Assembly (NCBI GenBank): GCA_029582265.1
Contig: CM055823.1
Location: 23,757,290-23,821,289 of the forward strand
Source of the DNA: Zoroaster sp. YZ-2022
Taxonomy: Eukaryota; Echinodermata; Asteroidea; Forcipulatida; Zoroasteridae
DNA: 64,000 bases
Direction: 5' to 3'
Shown here: in pieces, positions 53,119 to 62,800 of the stretch
Numbering within the stretch: the stretch's first letter is position 1
Layout of the letters: the number at the start of each line of letters is the position of its first letter
Translations under genes and position numbers: made by a program
Notes under the pieces: model-generated
Seen by the model: only the letters and a program-made list of their open reading frames with translations
What the model was told of the DNA's origin: nothing
Database searches by the model: none

Positions 53119-54277
53119 CAAGTCAAGTCATAAGTCGTTTCTTTGCAAGTCAAGTCAAGTCATTTCTTGACAAGTCAAGTCACAAGTCATTTCTTTGCAA
53201 GTCAAGTCACAAGTCATTTCTTTGCAAGTCACAAGTCATTTCTATACAAGTCAAGTCAAGTCACAAATCATTTTTTGCAAGTCACAAGTCATTTCTTTAC
53301 AAGTCAAGTCACAAGTCAAGTCACAAGTCATTTCTTTGCAAGTCAAGTCAAGTCACAAGTCATTTCTTTGCAAGTCAAGTCAAGTCACAAGTCATTTCTT
53401 TGCAAGTCAAGTCAAGTCACAAGTCATTTCTTTGCAAGTCAAGTCAAGTCACAAGTCATTTCTTTGCAAGTCAAGTCACAAGTCATTTCTTGACAAGTCA
53501 AGTCACAAGTCATTTATTTGCAAGTCATGTCAAGTCACAAGTCTTTTCTTTGCAAGTCAAGTCACAAGTCATTTCTTTGCAAGTCAAGTCACAAGTCCAT
53601 TTTTTGCAAGTCAAGTCACAAGTCATTTCTTTGCAAGTCAAGTCACAAGTCCATTTTTTGCAAGTCAAGTCAAGTCACAAGTCCATTTCTTTGCAAGTCA
53701 AGTCACAAGTCCATTTCTTTGCAAGTCAAGTCACAAGTCATTTCTTTGCAAGTCAAGTCAAGTCACAAGTCATTTCTTTGCAAGTCAAGTCACAAGTCAT
53801 TTCTTGACAAGTCAAGTCACAAGTCCATTTCTTTGCAAGTCAAGTCACAAGTCATTTCTTTGCAAGTCAAGTCAAGTCACAAGTCATTTCTTTGCAAGAC
53901 AAGTCACAAGTCATTTCTTTGCAAGACAAGTCACAAGTCATTTCTTTGCAAGTCAAGTCACAAGTCATTTCTTTGCAAGTCAAGTCACAAGTCATTTCTT
54001 GACAAGTCAAGTCACAAGTCCATTTCTTTGCAAGTCAAGTCACAAGTCATTTCTTTGCAAGACAAGTCAAGTCACAAGTCATTTCTTGTCAAGTCAAGTC
54101 ACAAGTCATTTCTTGTTAATTCAAGTCACAAGTCATTTCTTGACAAGTCAAGTCACAAGTCATTTATTTGCAAGTCAAGTCACAAGTCTTTTCTTTACAA
54201 GTCAAGTCAAGTCACAAGTAAATTTTGTCCAAGTCAAGTCAAGTCACAAGTCAAAGAAGATTCAAGTCAAGTAGCTA
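53119..54277. repeat. 27-bp minisatellite (AAGTCAAGTCACAAGTCATT type)
   Basis: About 42 copies of CAAGTCAAGTCACAAGTCAT/TTCTTTG, with AAGTC and AAGTCAAGTC length variants. 27 is divisible by three, so several plus frames stay open (up to 359 codons of CKSSHKSFL-type repeats). Not a gene. Confidence 0.96.
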
Positions 54278-54285
54278 ACTTGAGG

Positions 54286-54934
54286 CAATAGGCCGTATTC
54301 ATAAAAATAAGTAATTACTTACTAGTAAATGCTATAAGTAAAAGCAACAGCTAGGTAAGTAAAAGGTCTAGTCTAAGCAATTGCTAAAAATCTTATTCAT
54401 AACCATTTGCTAAATGATTACAGTTGTTACTTGCCACGGCTAGTAAGTTCTCAAGTAGTTGCTATTGTACTACAGTACCATCCACGAGTCTCGGTATTTG
54501 GTGGTATGAAGGTGTTTGCAAGCCATTCCACATTTTCTTTGTCAAACCTAAATAAAGTTCTGTAAGTGGTAGGGTTGACTTCATCACGATTAAGCCTGAT
54601 GTTATACACCTTAGGTTGTGGTCTTGGACGTAAAAACATGGCAGAAAATGTGATATGTCTGTATTGACTAAACAGCAAGCCAAAAATTAGGTGCTTGTAC
54701 AATCACTAGTAAATGCTAGTCGAAGGTCATTTTTATGAATACAAATTGAAGTAGGTGCTAATTTCTCTAGCATTTACTTATAAGTAAAAAGCAATTACTA
54801 ATGCTTAAAATTTGTAGCTTTTACTTGAAAGTCATTGATTATTTCTATGAATACACATTTAAGTAAAAGGTTAGTAAAAGGGGGTTGTTACTTTAGTAAA
54901 AGCAATTACTTATTTTTATGAATACGGCCTATTG
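54286..54934. mobile_element. PIF/Harbinger-derived element
   Basis: CAATAGGCCGTATTCATAAA at the left and TTTATGAATACGGCCTATTG at the right are perfect inverses, continuing into AATAAGTAATTACTT. Subterminal AGTAAATGCTA/AGTAAAAGC words are repeated. It contains a fragment of a Harbinger-type protein and lies in intron 2. Confidence 0.85.
54451..54702 (-). pseudogene. HARBI1-like transposase/nuclease, N-terminal fragment
   Basis: 83 residues with RLNRDEVNPTTYRTLFRFDK and ENVEWLANTFIPPNTETRG. This resembles the N-terminal helical part of Harbinger transposases and HARBI1 (pattern F-RF-K-x-x-x-x-L). The DDE nuclease domain is absent, so the fragment cannot catalyse transposition. It sits inside matching inverted ends, which supports it as the remnant of the element's own gene. 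The assignment is by recognition of this short region only. Confidence 0.65.
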
Positions 54935-55018
54935 AGTCGGGTGACAAAGATAGTACCACTACAATTACACAAACCAATTTGATCTTAACAAACAAATTTG
55001 TTTCTCGTTTGTCCACAG

Positions 55019-55207
55019 TTCTACTTCCTAGTCGTGTTCTGCATCTGTCTGGAGGTTTCCGTGGTGATCATCGCCTTCGTCGGACACTGGTACGAGGATG
55101 CAAAAGTAGAGTCTTACATCATACAAGGATCTCAGAAGGAAATGGTGAACTACGGACACGATGAAAGAAAAGGATTCACTGACGCCTGGGATAAATTGCA
55201 GATGGAT
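55019..55207 (+). CDS. Tetraspanin, exon 3 (TM3 and start of large extracellular loop)
   Basis: 63 codons, phase 0 at both ends, with acceptor tccacag at 55012-55018 and donor gtgagt at 55208. The translation starts FYFLVVFCICLEVSVVIIAF, the TM3 helix with the polar Glu often seen in tetraspanin TM3. A hydrophilic, helix-forming first part of the large extracellular loop follows, ending DAWDKLQMD. The family has a conserved W/D-rich helix just before the CCG motif, and that motif opens the next exon. A Harbinger-derived element ends about 85 bp upstream, and a hAT-like element begins 13 bp downstream of the exon end. No stop or frameshift is seen. Confidence 0.93.
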
Positions 55208-55219
55208 GTGAGTTTATTC

Positions 55220-55816
55220 TAAGGCTGTGCCGATATCCGGATATCCGACTGAAACTGTCATTACCCGGTTCCATTTTTTGGTTCCTATTACCGGTAAACG
55301 ACTTTAAAAAATATTCTGACTGAACACTTAAGCCACACAGATGGAAGTCTCTGATTTTTTTTTTCAATAAAATCTTGATAAAATGAAGAAAAATCGGATA
55401 AAGGCTTTAGAATTCGTAACATTTGCCGACAGCCTTTCACAGACTTGCCGGCTTTTGTTTGATGTGTCTAGTTTGTTTTGAGTTGACTGCCGTCCTGACA
55501 GTATCACGAGTTGGTAGTTGTGCCTATTGTTCAAACTGGATTAGTGTGGGTGTTGGACACAAACTATTTTTGTATGTATGTGTGTAGTGACTGGGGATGC
55601 TACGAGTCATTTTTAATATACATGTAGAGTCGGGCAATTATTACAATACACGTGTAAGTCCACATTTATTATGACTCCAATAAAACAAGAGAAACTTGTG
55701 TTCGTATTGGTTATTTTATACATTCGGGAGTAATTACGTGTTTTTATAAAATTGTTTATGGGTACCCGAAGATTTTCAATATCGGGTATTCGGTTCCTTA
55801 AAACAGACAGCCTTTA
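55220..55816 (+). mobile_element. Family B hAT-like element beside the exon 3 donor
   Basis: TAAGGCTGTGCCGATATCCG to AAACAGACAGCCTTTA, with an exact 8-bp duplication GTTTATTC (55212-55219 and 55817-55824). The left duplication begins at intron position +5. Long subtype with the ACATTTGCCGACAGCCTTTC block. Confidence 0.9.
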
Positions 55817-55965
55817 GTTTATTCAAACAGAAAAACAGAGTGGGTCACACAAACAGGTGGTTAATTTCCATGCACGGTGATAAAATAGGGGTCAGGCTCT
55901 AATGCTTTGCCCATCCATTGTAAATGCATCAATTTTTTTTATGAGAATCAAGATATATGTGTACT

Positions 55966-56302
55966 GTCACTATGAATAACTTCACCCTGGAAATGCCCTG
56001 AAAATCCGTTTTGCTGTGAAATAATAGTTCACCATGATTTCACGGCATTTTCATGGTGTCTCTTCCTCTCAGATATTGGCAATAATGTTCACGGTGATTT
56101 CACAGCAAATTCACGGCGATCTTGAGAATTAATGAGCTGCCCCAAAACTGCCACAAGAAGTTCACGGCATTTTCACTGCGTTTTCACTGCAAAGAAATTC
56201 ATGACGTTTTCACGGTGTTGTGTCGTCATGAAATTGCTGTGAACTATTTATTTCAGGGTACAACAGATTTTCAGGGCGTTTTTAGGGTAAAGTTATTCAT
56301 AT
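55966..56302. mobile_element. TIR element Z
   Basis: CACTATGAATAACTTCACCC and GGGTAAAGTTATTCATATGT are inverses. The body aligns with 50126-50455. Confidence 0.8.
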
Positions 56303-56820
56303 GTGATGTATTCTACTGAAAAAGGACACATTTGAGCAAGAAATCAAAATTGATTTGGTTACTGATAGTGAAAGTAGAGATCTTGAGCTTTACAGTGATA
56401 GCTTTCTTGAGTAACATTTGAAGCTTTGTCTGGTGGGAAGGATAAGTATGGACTGTTTGCGGTGACACATCACAAACAGTCTATGCCGATAGATTTCTTA
56501 TTTCAATTGGCTGTGCAAAAGCGGAATTATGTAATTTTGAAGTTTGTCTTTATGAAAACACAAGTTTTCATTTGGTATAATTAAAGTTCATTTTGGAGGT
56601 TACAGGTTTGAATCCTGTCTCAGTTAATTTTTTTCTGTGGTCTCTCAAAAAAAAAGAAATTGTTTTTAGGAAGTTTTCCTTGTATTTGATTGGATGATTT
56701 TAAATTCAACCGAGTTTCAAAATCGTCCTTTTCATCTTCGCCAACAACAATCCCTGTTATCATACAAATCATCCCTTAAAACGCATCTTTTCTGTTGTCG
56801 TTTCTCTGTTTAATTTATAC
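56303..56820. other. Penelope-like fragment and B-box-like site
   Basis: GAAGCTTTGTCTGGTGGGAA and GGACTGTTTGCGGTGACACA (56420-56470) echo the Penelope-like fragments. GGTTACAGGTTTGAATCCTG (56598) is tRNA B-box-like without a clear A-box. Nothing else is recognised. Confidence 0.35.
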
Positions 56821-56834
56821 AATTGTATTTATGT

Positions 56835-57485
56835 GCCATGAGCGTCATGCTTGGCAGATACCAGCTCTTTACTAAGTGTTCATTATTAGCATTTGTATTA
56901 TTATTATTATCGATCATCAGGAAGTTTTTATTGTGTCATATTTATGTGCCATGAGCGTCATCCTTGGTAGATACCAGCTCTTTACTAAGTGTTCATTATT
57001 AGCATTATTATTATTATTATTATCGATCATCAGGAAGTTTTTATTGTGTCATATTTATGTGCCATGAGCATCATGCTTGGCAGATACTAGCTCTTTACTA
57101 ACGTCATTATTATTATTATTATTATCGATCATCAGGAAGTTTTTATTGTGTCATATTTATGTGCCATGAACGTCATGCTTGGCAGATACCAGCTCTTTAC
57201 TTACGTCATTATTATCATTATTATTATTAAGTAAGACTAATTGCGGTGACACCATGTGGAATCTCAATTGAGTAGTAATTAGTTCTGAAAAGAACTGGGG
57301 GTACAACTCGACGTTTCGATCAGTATGCTCTGATCGTCCTATTATTATTATTATTATCGATCATCAGGAAGTTTTTATTGTGTCATATTTATGTGCCATG
57401 AGCGTCATGCTTGGCAGATACCAGCTCTTTACTAACGTCATTATTATCATTATTATTATCGATCATCAGGAAGTATTTATTGTGT
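56835..57485 (+). repeat. ~110-120-bp tandem repeat with ATT microsatellite
   Basis: About five copies of ATCGATCATCAGGAAGTTTT, TATTGTGTCATATTTATGTG, CCATGAGCGTCATGCTTGGC and AGATACCAGCTCTTTACTAA, separated by (ATT)n. A Penelope-like fragment is inserted at 57228-57340. Confidence 0.88.
57228..57340 (+). mobile_element. Penelope-like fragment with hammerhead-like motif
   Basis: AAGTAAGACTAATTGCGGTG through TACAACTCGACGTTTCGATC and AGTATGCTCTGATCGTCCT. Inserted between (ATT)n runs of the tandem repeat, in intron 3. Confidence 0.6.
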
Positions 57486-57489
57486 CATA

Positions 57490-58060
57490 TAAGCTTGGGC
57501 GATATCGTTTTTTTTTTCATCCACGATATATCGGCAAACATATATCGTGATTTTCCATAATATTGCGATTATTTTTTTTCATTCGTGCATGATTGCTTTA
57601 GCACCGATAACCACAGGTATGTACCCCTCTACAAGCATCACAATAAATCGCAAATTCATTTGCATGGTGTGTATGTACTTCTGAAGTAGTTCGCTTTTGT
57701 TTCTCACTTCCAAAAGCTGAAAAGACTGTTCTAATTTTGTTTCCATGGAATTTCTGGCTTGACTCACAATGGTGATTTTTTTTTTTTTAAATCGATATAT
57801 ATTTTTTTAAATCGCGATATATTTTTTTAAATCGCGATATATTTTTTTAAATCGCGATATATTTTTTTAAATCGCGATATATTTTTTTAAATCGCGATAT
57901 ATTTTTGTAATCGCGATATATTTTTGTAATCGCGATTTGCCGATATCTCGATAACTTAAAAAGGTTCTCGATAACTTAAAAAGGTTCTCGATGTCGTAAT
58001 CGAATAAAATAAAAAAAGGTATCGCGATATTCGATATTATCGCCTTATCGCCCAAGCTTA
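57490..58060. mobile_element. hAT-like MITE with TAAGCTTGGGCG ends
   Basis: TAAGCTTGGGCGATATCG and CGCCTTATCGCCCAAGCTTA are inverted ends flanked by an exact 8-bp duplication GTGTCATA (57482-57489 and 58061-58068). An inner array (57785-57925) repeats ATCGCGATATATTTTTTTAA about seven times. Confidence 0.9.
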
Positions 58061-58068
58061 GTGTCATA

Positions 58069-58330
58069 TCGTTTTATATGACCTTCAAATCACATGATCT
58101 GACCTTTACTTTCGGTCCAAACAGGAAGTTCAAATTCAACACATGTTCTTACGCAAAATTGATCGGTCTTTTGAATATGAAATTGATATTGTTATCATAA
58201 AAGATGATACACCTTTGTAAAATATGATTGTGACATCATCGATGATAATTTGATTGAACCGGAACTTCACACGAACTCCGTGTGTTTGTTCAAACAAACT
58301 CTTGAGCTCTATGTTATTATAATTGAAAAT
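58069..58330 (-). repeat. Repeat F, inverted partial copy
   Basis: CACATGATCTGACCTTTACT, TTTCGGTCCAAACAGGAAGT and AACCGGAACTTCACACGAAC are the inverse of 27150-27365. The CTCF-like part is not included. The hAT-like MITE is inserted at its TGTGTCATAT. Confidence 0.8.
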
Positions 58331-58432
58331 CAATGCAAACCTAAGAATCCGTGGGTGTGGGTGGGGGGGGGGGGGGGAAATCAAATAAAAATGGTTTTAT
58401 CATGAATTCTTTTCGTCTCTATCTTTCTGTAG

Positions 58433-58564
58433 GAGCAATGCTGTGGTGTCCAGGCAGCGACCGACTGGCACGAATATGGCAGGTTTGACGAGGGTGACAC
58501 ACCGGACAGTTGCTGTGTCGAAGTCTCCCAGGGATGCACGATCATCGGGAAAGTCTGGGAAAAG
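58433..58564 (+). CDS. Tetraspanin, exon 4 (cysteine motifs of large extracellular loop)
   Basis: 44 codons between acceptor ctgtag (58427-58432) and donor gttggt (58565), phase 0. The exon starts EQCCGVQAATDW, giving the invariant CCG motif. It then has PDSCC (the PxSCC motif) and QGC, so five loop cysteines are visible. A sixth, next to TM4, would be on a later exon. With exons 1 to 3 the joined product is 194 residues, while family members are usually about 230 to 280. The missing piece is therefore the end of the loop, TM4 and a short tail. No such exon was recognised between 58565 and the satellite at 59857, so the gene most likely runs beyond the window with the satellite in its intron. 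A truncated gene is the alternative. Confidence 0.93.
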
Positions 58565-58987
58565 GTTGGTTGCTAGGCGCGGCATGCCGACGGAGAGTTT
58601 GAAGTCCTCCTGGAGTGTTTACAGTTTAGATTGGATTTCATCATTTTCGTCAATTGATGGCCGGGTTTATGAAGGGCTTATATGCCGGTGATCCTAATGT
58701 GCTTAAAGGGACGAAAAAAAATTTCGTGGTTCTGTCACTGGTGCACAACCAATCAGAATCCCACAGCTATCATAAAGATGACACCCAAAAAGACAAAGAA
58801 ACAAACAATAAATATTTAAATAAACTAAATTTCTCTCTTTTTTGCATAAATTATTTGCTTTTTATTATTATTTTTTTACCGCATGAAATTTTTTTTTGGG
58901 ATGATCCGGTGGACCCCCAGGGCTAAAAGTTGGGGATATATACCCCCCTCCCACCCCCTGGGATTTACACCCGTGATTAACAGACAT
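58565..58987. other. No recognised feature (intron 4)
   Basis: AT-rich with poly-T runs. Searched for the last tetraspanin exon (cysteine, TM4) and none was found. Confidence 0.45.
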
Positions 58988-59393
58988 TTGACCAATAGAT
59001 TAAAAAAGTCTCCGGTTTTTGGTCTCTATGCGCGTCACTTCAGACCCTGGCGTCAGCATTTTTATTTATTATTTGATTTTTTGCTATGAAAGGATGCCCA
59101 TTTGCACCCAATATTGCAATATGGATCGATTAGAATTTTGCTGCTGTGTTTTAAACGACTTTTTCACATAGGGGGTATGAACGTTTGCCCGATTTGCGAG
59201 ACCTCTCGTAGCCACCATACTTTGTGTATGGGAAATTTGGTCGGGTTCCAATAACCGTGTATACATGTATCACGTATTTCACTGGTTGGCAAATAAAAAG
59301 ATTACAAAAAAATAAATAAATAAAAAATGAGTCACCGCATCGATTTTGAAGCTGACCTATGACCAGAAACCAGATACTTTTTTTTTTGGCCAT
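58988..59393 (+). mobile_element. Family J TIR element
   Basis: AAAAAAGTCTCCGGTTTTTG to GACCAGAAACCAGATACTTT plus TTTTTTGGCC. GGGGGTATGAACGTTTGCCC lies inside. Confidence 0.8.
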
Positions 59394-59642
59394 AGTGAAC
59401 AAGTCCATTGACTAATGTTGTTATAACATTTCCCCTGGCCATTAGACCAGTATAAATCATCTCTGCAAATCCTTCATATCCCTGCGGAGTTTACATCCAT
59501 TATAAGCATCCAAAATAAATGTATTCAACAGCTAATCAAACACTAGATCCATCCTTATATATATCCTCCCATGTGCTCATATACTCCAGGGAGGAGAGAA
59601 GCAATTATGATAAAGTGGCTTGCTGAAGGGCATACTGTATTA

Positions 59643-59856
59643 TTTAGCCCTAACCACCCCATATCCTGCCAAATCCTCCAAGGGGCACTTTTTTTGGGGA
59701 AAATTCAGCACTGTTGGAAACTGGGTACATTCACCTCTTCAAATGGGGCAAAATTACTACCTGGCAAGAAGTACAGGCTGTAAGTGCTGAATATGAAAGA
59801 TCATTGAAAAAGCATGGTGCATTTTAAAGATCAGGGCATTTTTCCAAAAGTGCACT
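59643..59856 (+). mobile_element. TTAA MITE, family A, cut off by the satellite
   Basis: Starts TTTAGCCCTAACCACCCC and follows the family A body (GGGGCACTTTTT, TTCAGCACTG, GCTGAATATGAAAGATCA, AAAAGTGCACT). Intact copies continue with TGATGGATTTTGGAGGATTC, but here the 20-bp satellite starts right after TGCACT. Confidence 0.85.
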
Positions 59857-62800
59857 AATAACCAGGATTCGAACTTAATAACCAGGATTCGAACTTAATA
59901 ACCAGGATTCGAACTTAATAACCAGGATTCGAACTTATTAACCAGGATTCGAACTTATTAACCAGGATTCGAACTTAATAACCAGGATTCGAACTTAATA
60001 ACCAGGATTCGAACTTAATAACCAGGATTCGAACTTAATAACCAGGATTCGAACTTAATAACCAGGATTCGAACTTAATAACCAGGATTCGAACTTAATA
60101 ACCAGGATTCGAACTTAATAACCAGGATTCGAACTTATTAACCAGGATTCGAACTTATTAACCAGGATTCGAACTTAATAACCAGGATTCGAACTTAATA
60201 ACCAGGATTCGAACTTAATAACCAGGATTCGAACTTAATAACCAGGATTCGAACTTAATAACCAGGATTCGAACTTAATAACCAGGATTCGAACTTAATA
60301 ACCAGGATTCGAACTTAATAACCAGGATTCGAACTTAATAACCAGGATTCAACTTATTAACCAGGATTCGAACTTAATAACCAGGATTCGAACTTAATAA
60401 CCAGGATTCGAACTTAATAACCAGGATTCGAACTTAATAACCAGGATTCGAACTTAATAACCAGGATTCGAACTTATTAACCAGGATTCGAACTTATTAA
60501 CCAGGATTCGAACTTATTAACCAGGATTCGTACTTAATAACCAGGATTCGAACTTAATAACCAGGATTCGAACTTAATAACCAGGATTCGAACTTATTAA
60601 CCAGGATTCGAACTTAATAACCAGGATTCGAACTTATTAACCAGGATTCGAACTTAATAACCAGGATTCGAACTTATTAACCAGGATTCGAACTTATTAA
60701 CCAGGATTCGTACTTAATAATCAGGATTCGAACTTAATAACCAGGATTCGAACTTATTAACCAGGATTCGAACTTATTAACCAGGATTCGAACTTAATAA
60801 CCAGGATTCGAACTTAATAACCAGGATTCGAACTTATTAACCAGGATTCGAACTTATTAACCAGGATTCGAACTTATTAACCAGGATTCGAACTTATTAA
60901 CCAGGATTCGTACTTAATAACCAGGATTCGAACTTATTAACCAGGATTCGAACTTATTAACCAGGATTCGAACTTAATAACCAGGATTCGAACTTAATAA
61001 CCAGGATTCGAACTTAATAACCAGGATTCGAACTTAATAACCAGGATTCGAACTTAATAACCAGGATTCGAACTTATTAACCAGGATTCGAACTTATTAA
61101 CCAGGATTCGAACTTAATAACCAGGATTCGAACTTAATAACCAGGATTCGAACTTAATAACCAGGATTCGAACTTAATAACCAGGATTCGAACTTAATAA
61201 CCAGGATTCGAACTTAATAACCAGGATTCGAACTTAATAACCAGGATTCGAACTTAATAACCAGGATTCGAACTTAATAACCAGGATTCGAACTTATTAA
61301 CCAGGATTCGAACTTAATAACCAGGATTCGAACTTAATAACCAGGATTCGAACTTAATAACCAGGATTCGAACTTAATAACCAGGATTCGAACTTAATAA
61401 CCAGGATTCGAACTTATTAACCAGGATTCGAACTTATTAACCAGGATTCGAACTTATTAACCAGGATTCGTACTTAATAACCAGGATTCGAACTTAATAA
61501 CCAGGATTCGAACTTAATAACCAGGATTCGAACTTATTAACCAGGATTCGAACTTAATAACCAGGATTCGAACTTATTAACCAGGATTCGAACTTAATAA
61601 CCAGGATTCAACTTATTAACCAGGATTCGAACTTATTAACCAGGATTTTACTTAATAATCAGGATTCGAACTTAATAACCAGGATTCGAACTTATTAACC
61701 AGGATTCGAACTTATTAACCAGGACTCGAACTTATTAACCAGGATTCGAACTTATTAACCAGGATTCGAACTTATTAACCAGGATTCGAACTTATTAACC
61801 AGGATTCGAACTTATTAACCAGGATTCGAACTTATTAACCAGGATTCGAACTTATTAACCAGGATTCGAACTTAATAACCAGGATTCGAACTTAATAACC
61901 AGGATTCGAACTTATTAACCAGGATTCGAACTTATTAACCAGGATTCGAACTTATTAACCAGGATTCGAACTTATTAACCAGGATTCGTACTTAATAACC
62001 AGGATTCGAACTTATTAACCAGGATTCGAACTTATTAACCAGGATTCGAACTTATTAACCAGGATTCGTACTTAATAACCAGGATTCGTACTTAATAACC
62101 AGGATTCGAACTTATTAACCAGGATTCGAACTTAATAACCAGGATTCGAACTTAATAACCAGGATTCGTACTTAATAACCAGGATTCGAACTTATTAACC
62201 AGGATTCGTACTTAATAACCAGGATTCGAACTTATTAACCAGGATTCGAACTTATTAACCAGGATTCGAACTTATTAACCAGGATTCGTACTTAATAACC
62301 AGGATTCGTACTTAATAACCAGGATTCGAACTTATTAACCAGGATTCGAACTTATTAACCAGGATTCGAACTTAATAACCAGGATTCGTACTTAATAACC
62401 AGGATTCGAACTTAATAACCAGGATTCGAACTTAATAACCAGGATTCGAACTTAATAACCAGGATTCGAACTTAATAACCAGGATTCGAACTTAATAACC
62501 AGGATTCGAACTTAATAACCAGGATTCGAACTTAATAACCAGGATTCGAACTTAATAACCAGGATTCGAACTTATTAACCAGGATTCGAACTTATTAACC
62601 AGGATTCGAACTTATTAACCAGGATTCGAACTTAATAACCAGGATTCGAACTTATTAACCAGGATTCGAACTTATTAACCAGGATTCGAACTTATTAACC
62701 AGGATTCGAACTTAATAACCAGGATTCGAACTTAATAACCAGGATTCGAACTTAATAACCAGGATTCGAACTTAATAACCAGGATTCGAACTTAATAACC

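Noticed and set aside
53195..54274. 359-codon frame with KSSHKSFLC-type repeats, plus overlapping frames
   Set aside because: 27-bp minisatellite with several plus frames open at once; composition is that of the repeat and not of a protein.
58443..58691. Open frame VSRQRPTGTNMAGLTRV in another frame over exon 4
   Set aside because: Out-of-frame shadow of the tetraspanin exon, which has splice borders and the cysteine motifs.
58565..59856. Final tetraspanin exon (last cysteine and TM4) before the satellite
   Set aside because: Scanned for a cysteine followed by a hydrophobic run with splice borders; only repeats and AT-rich sequence were seen.
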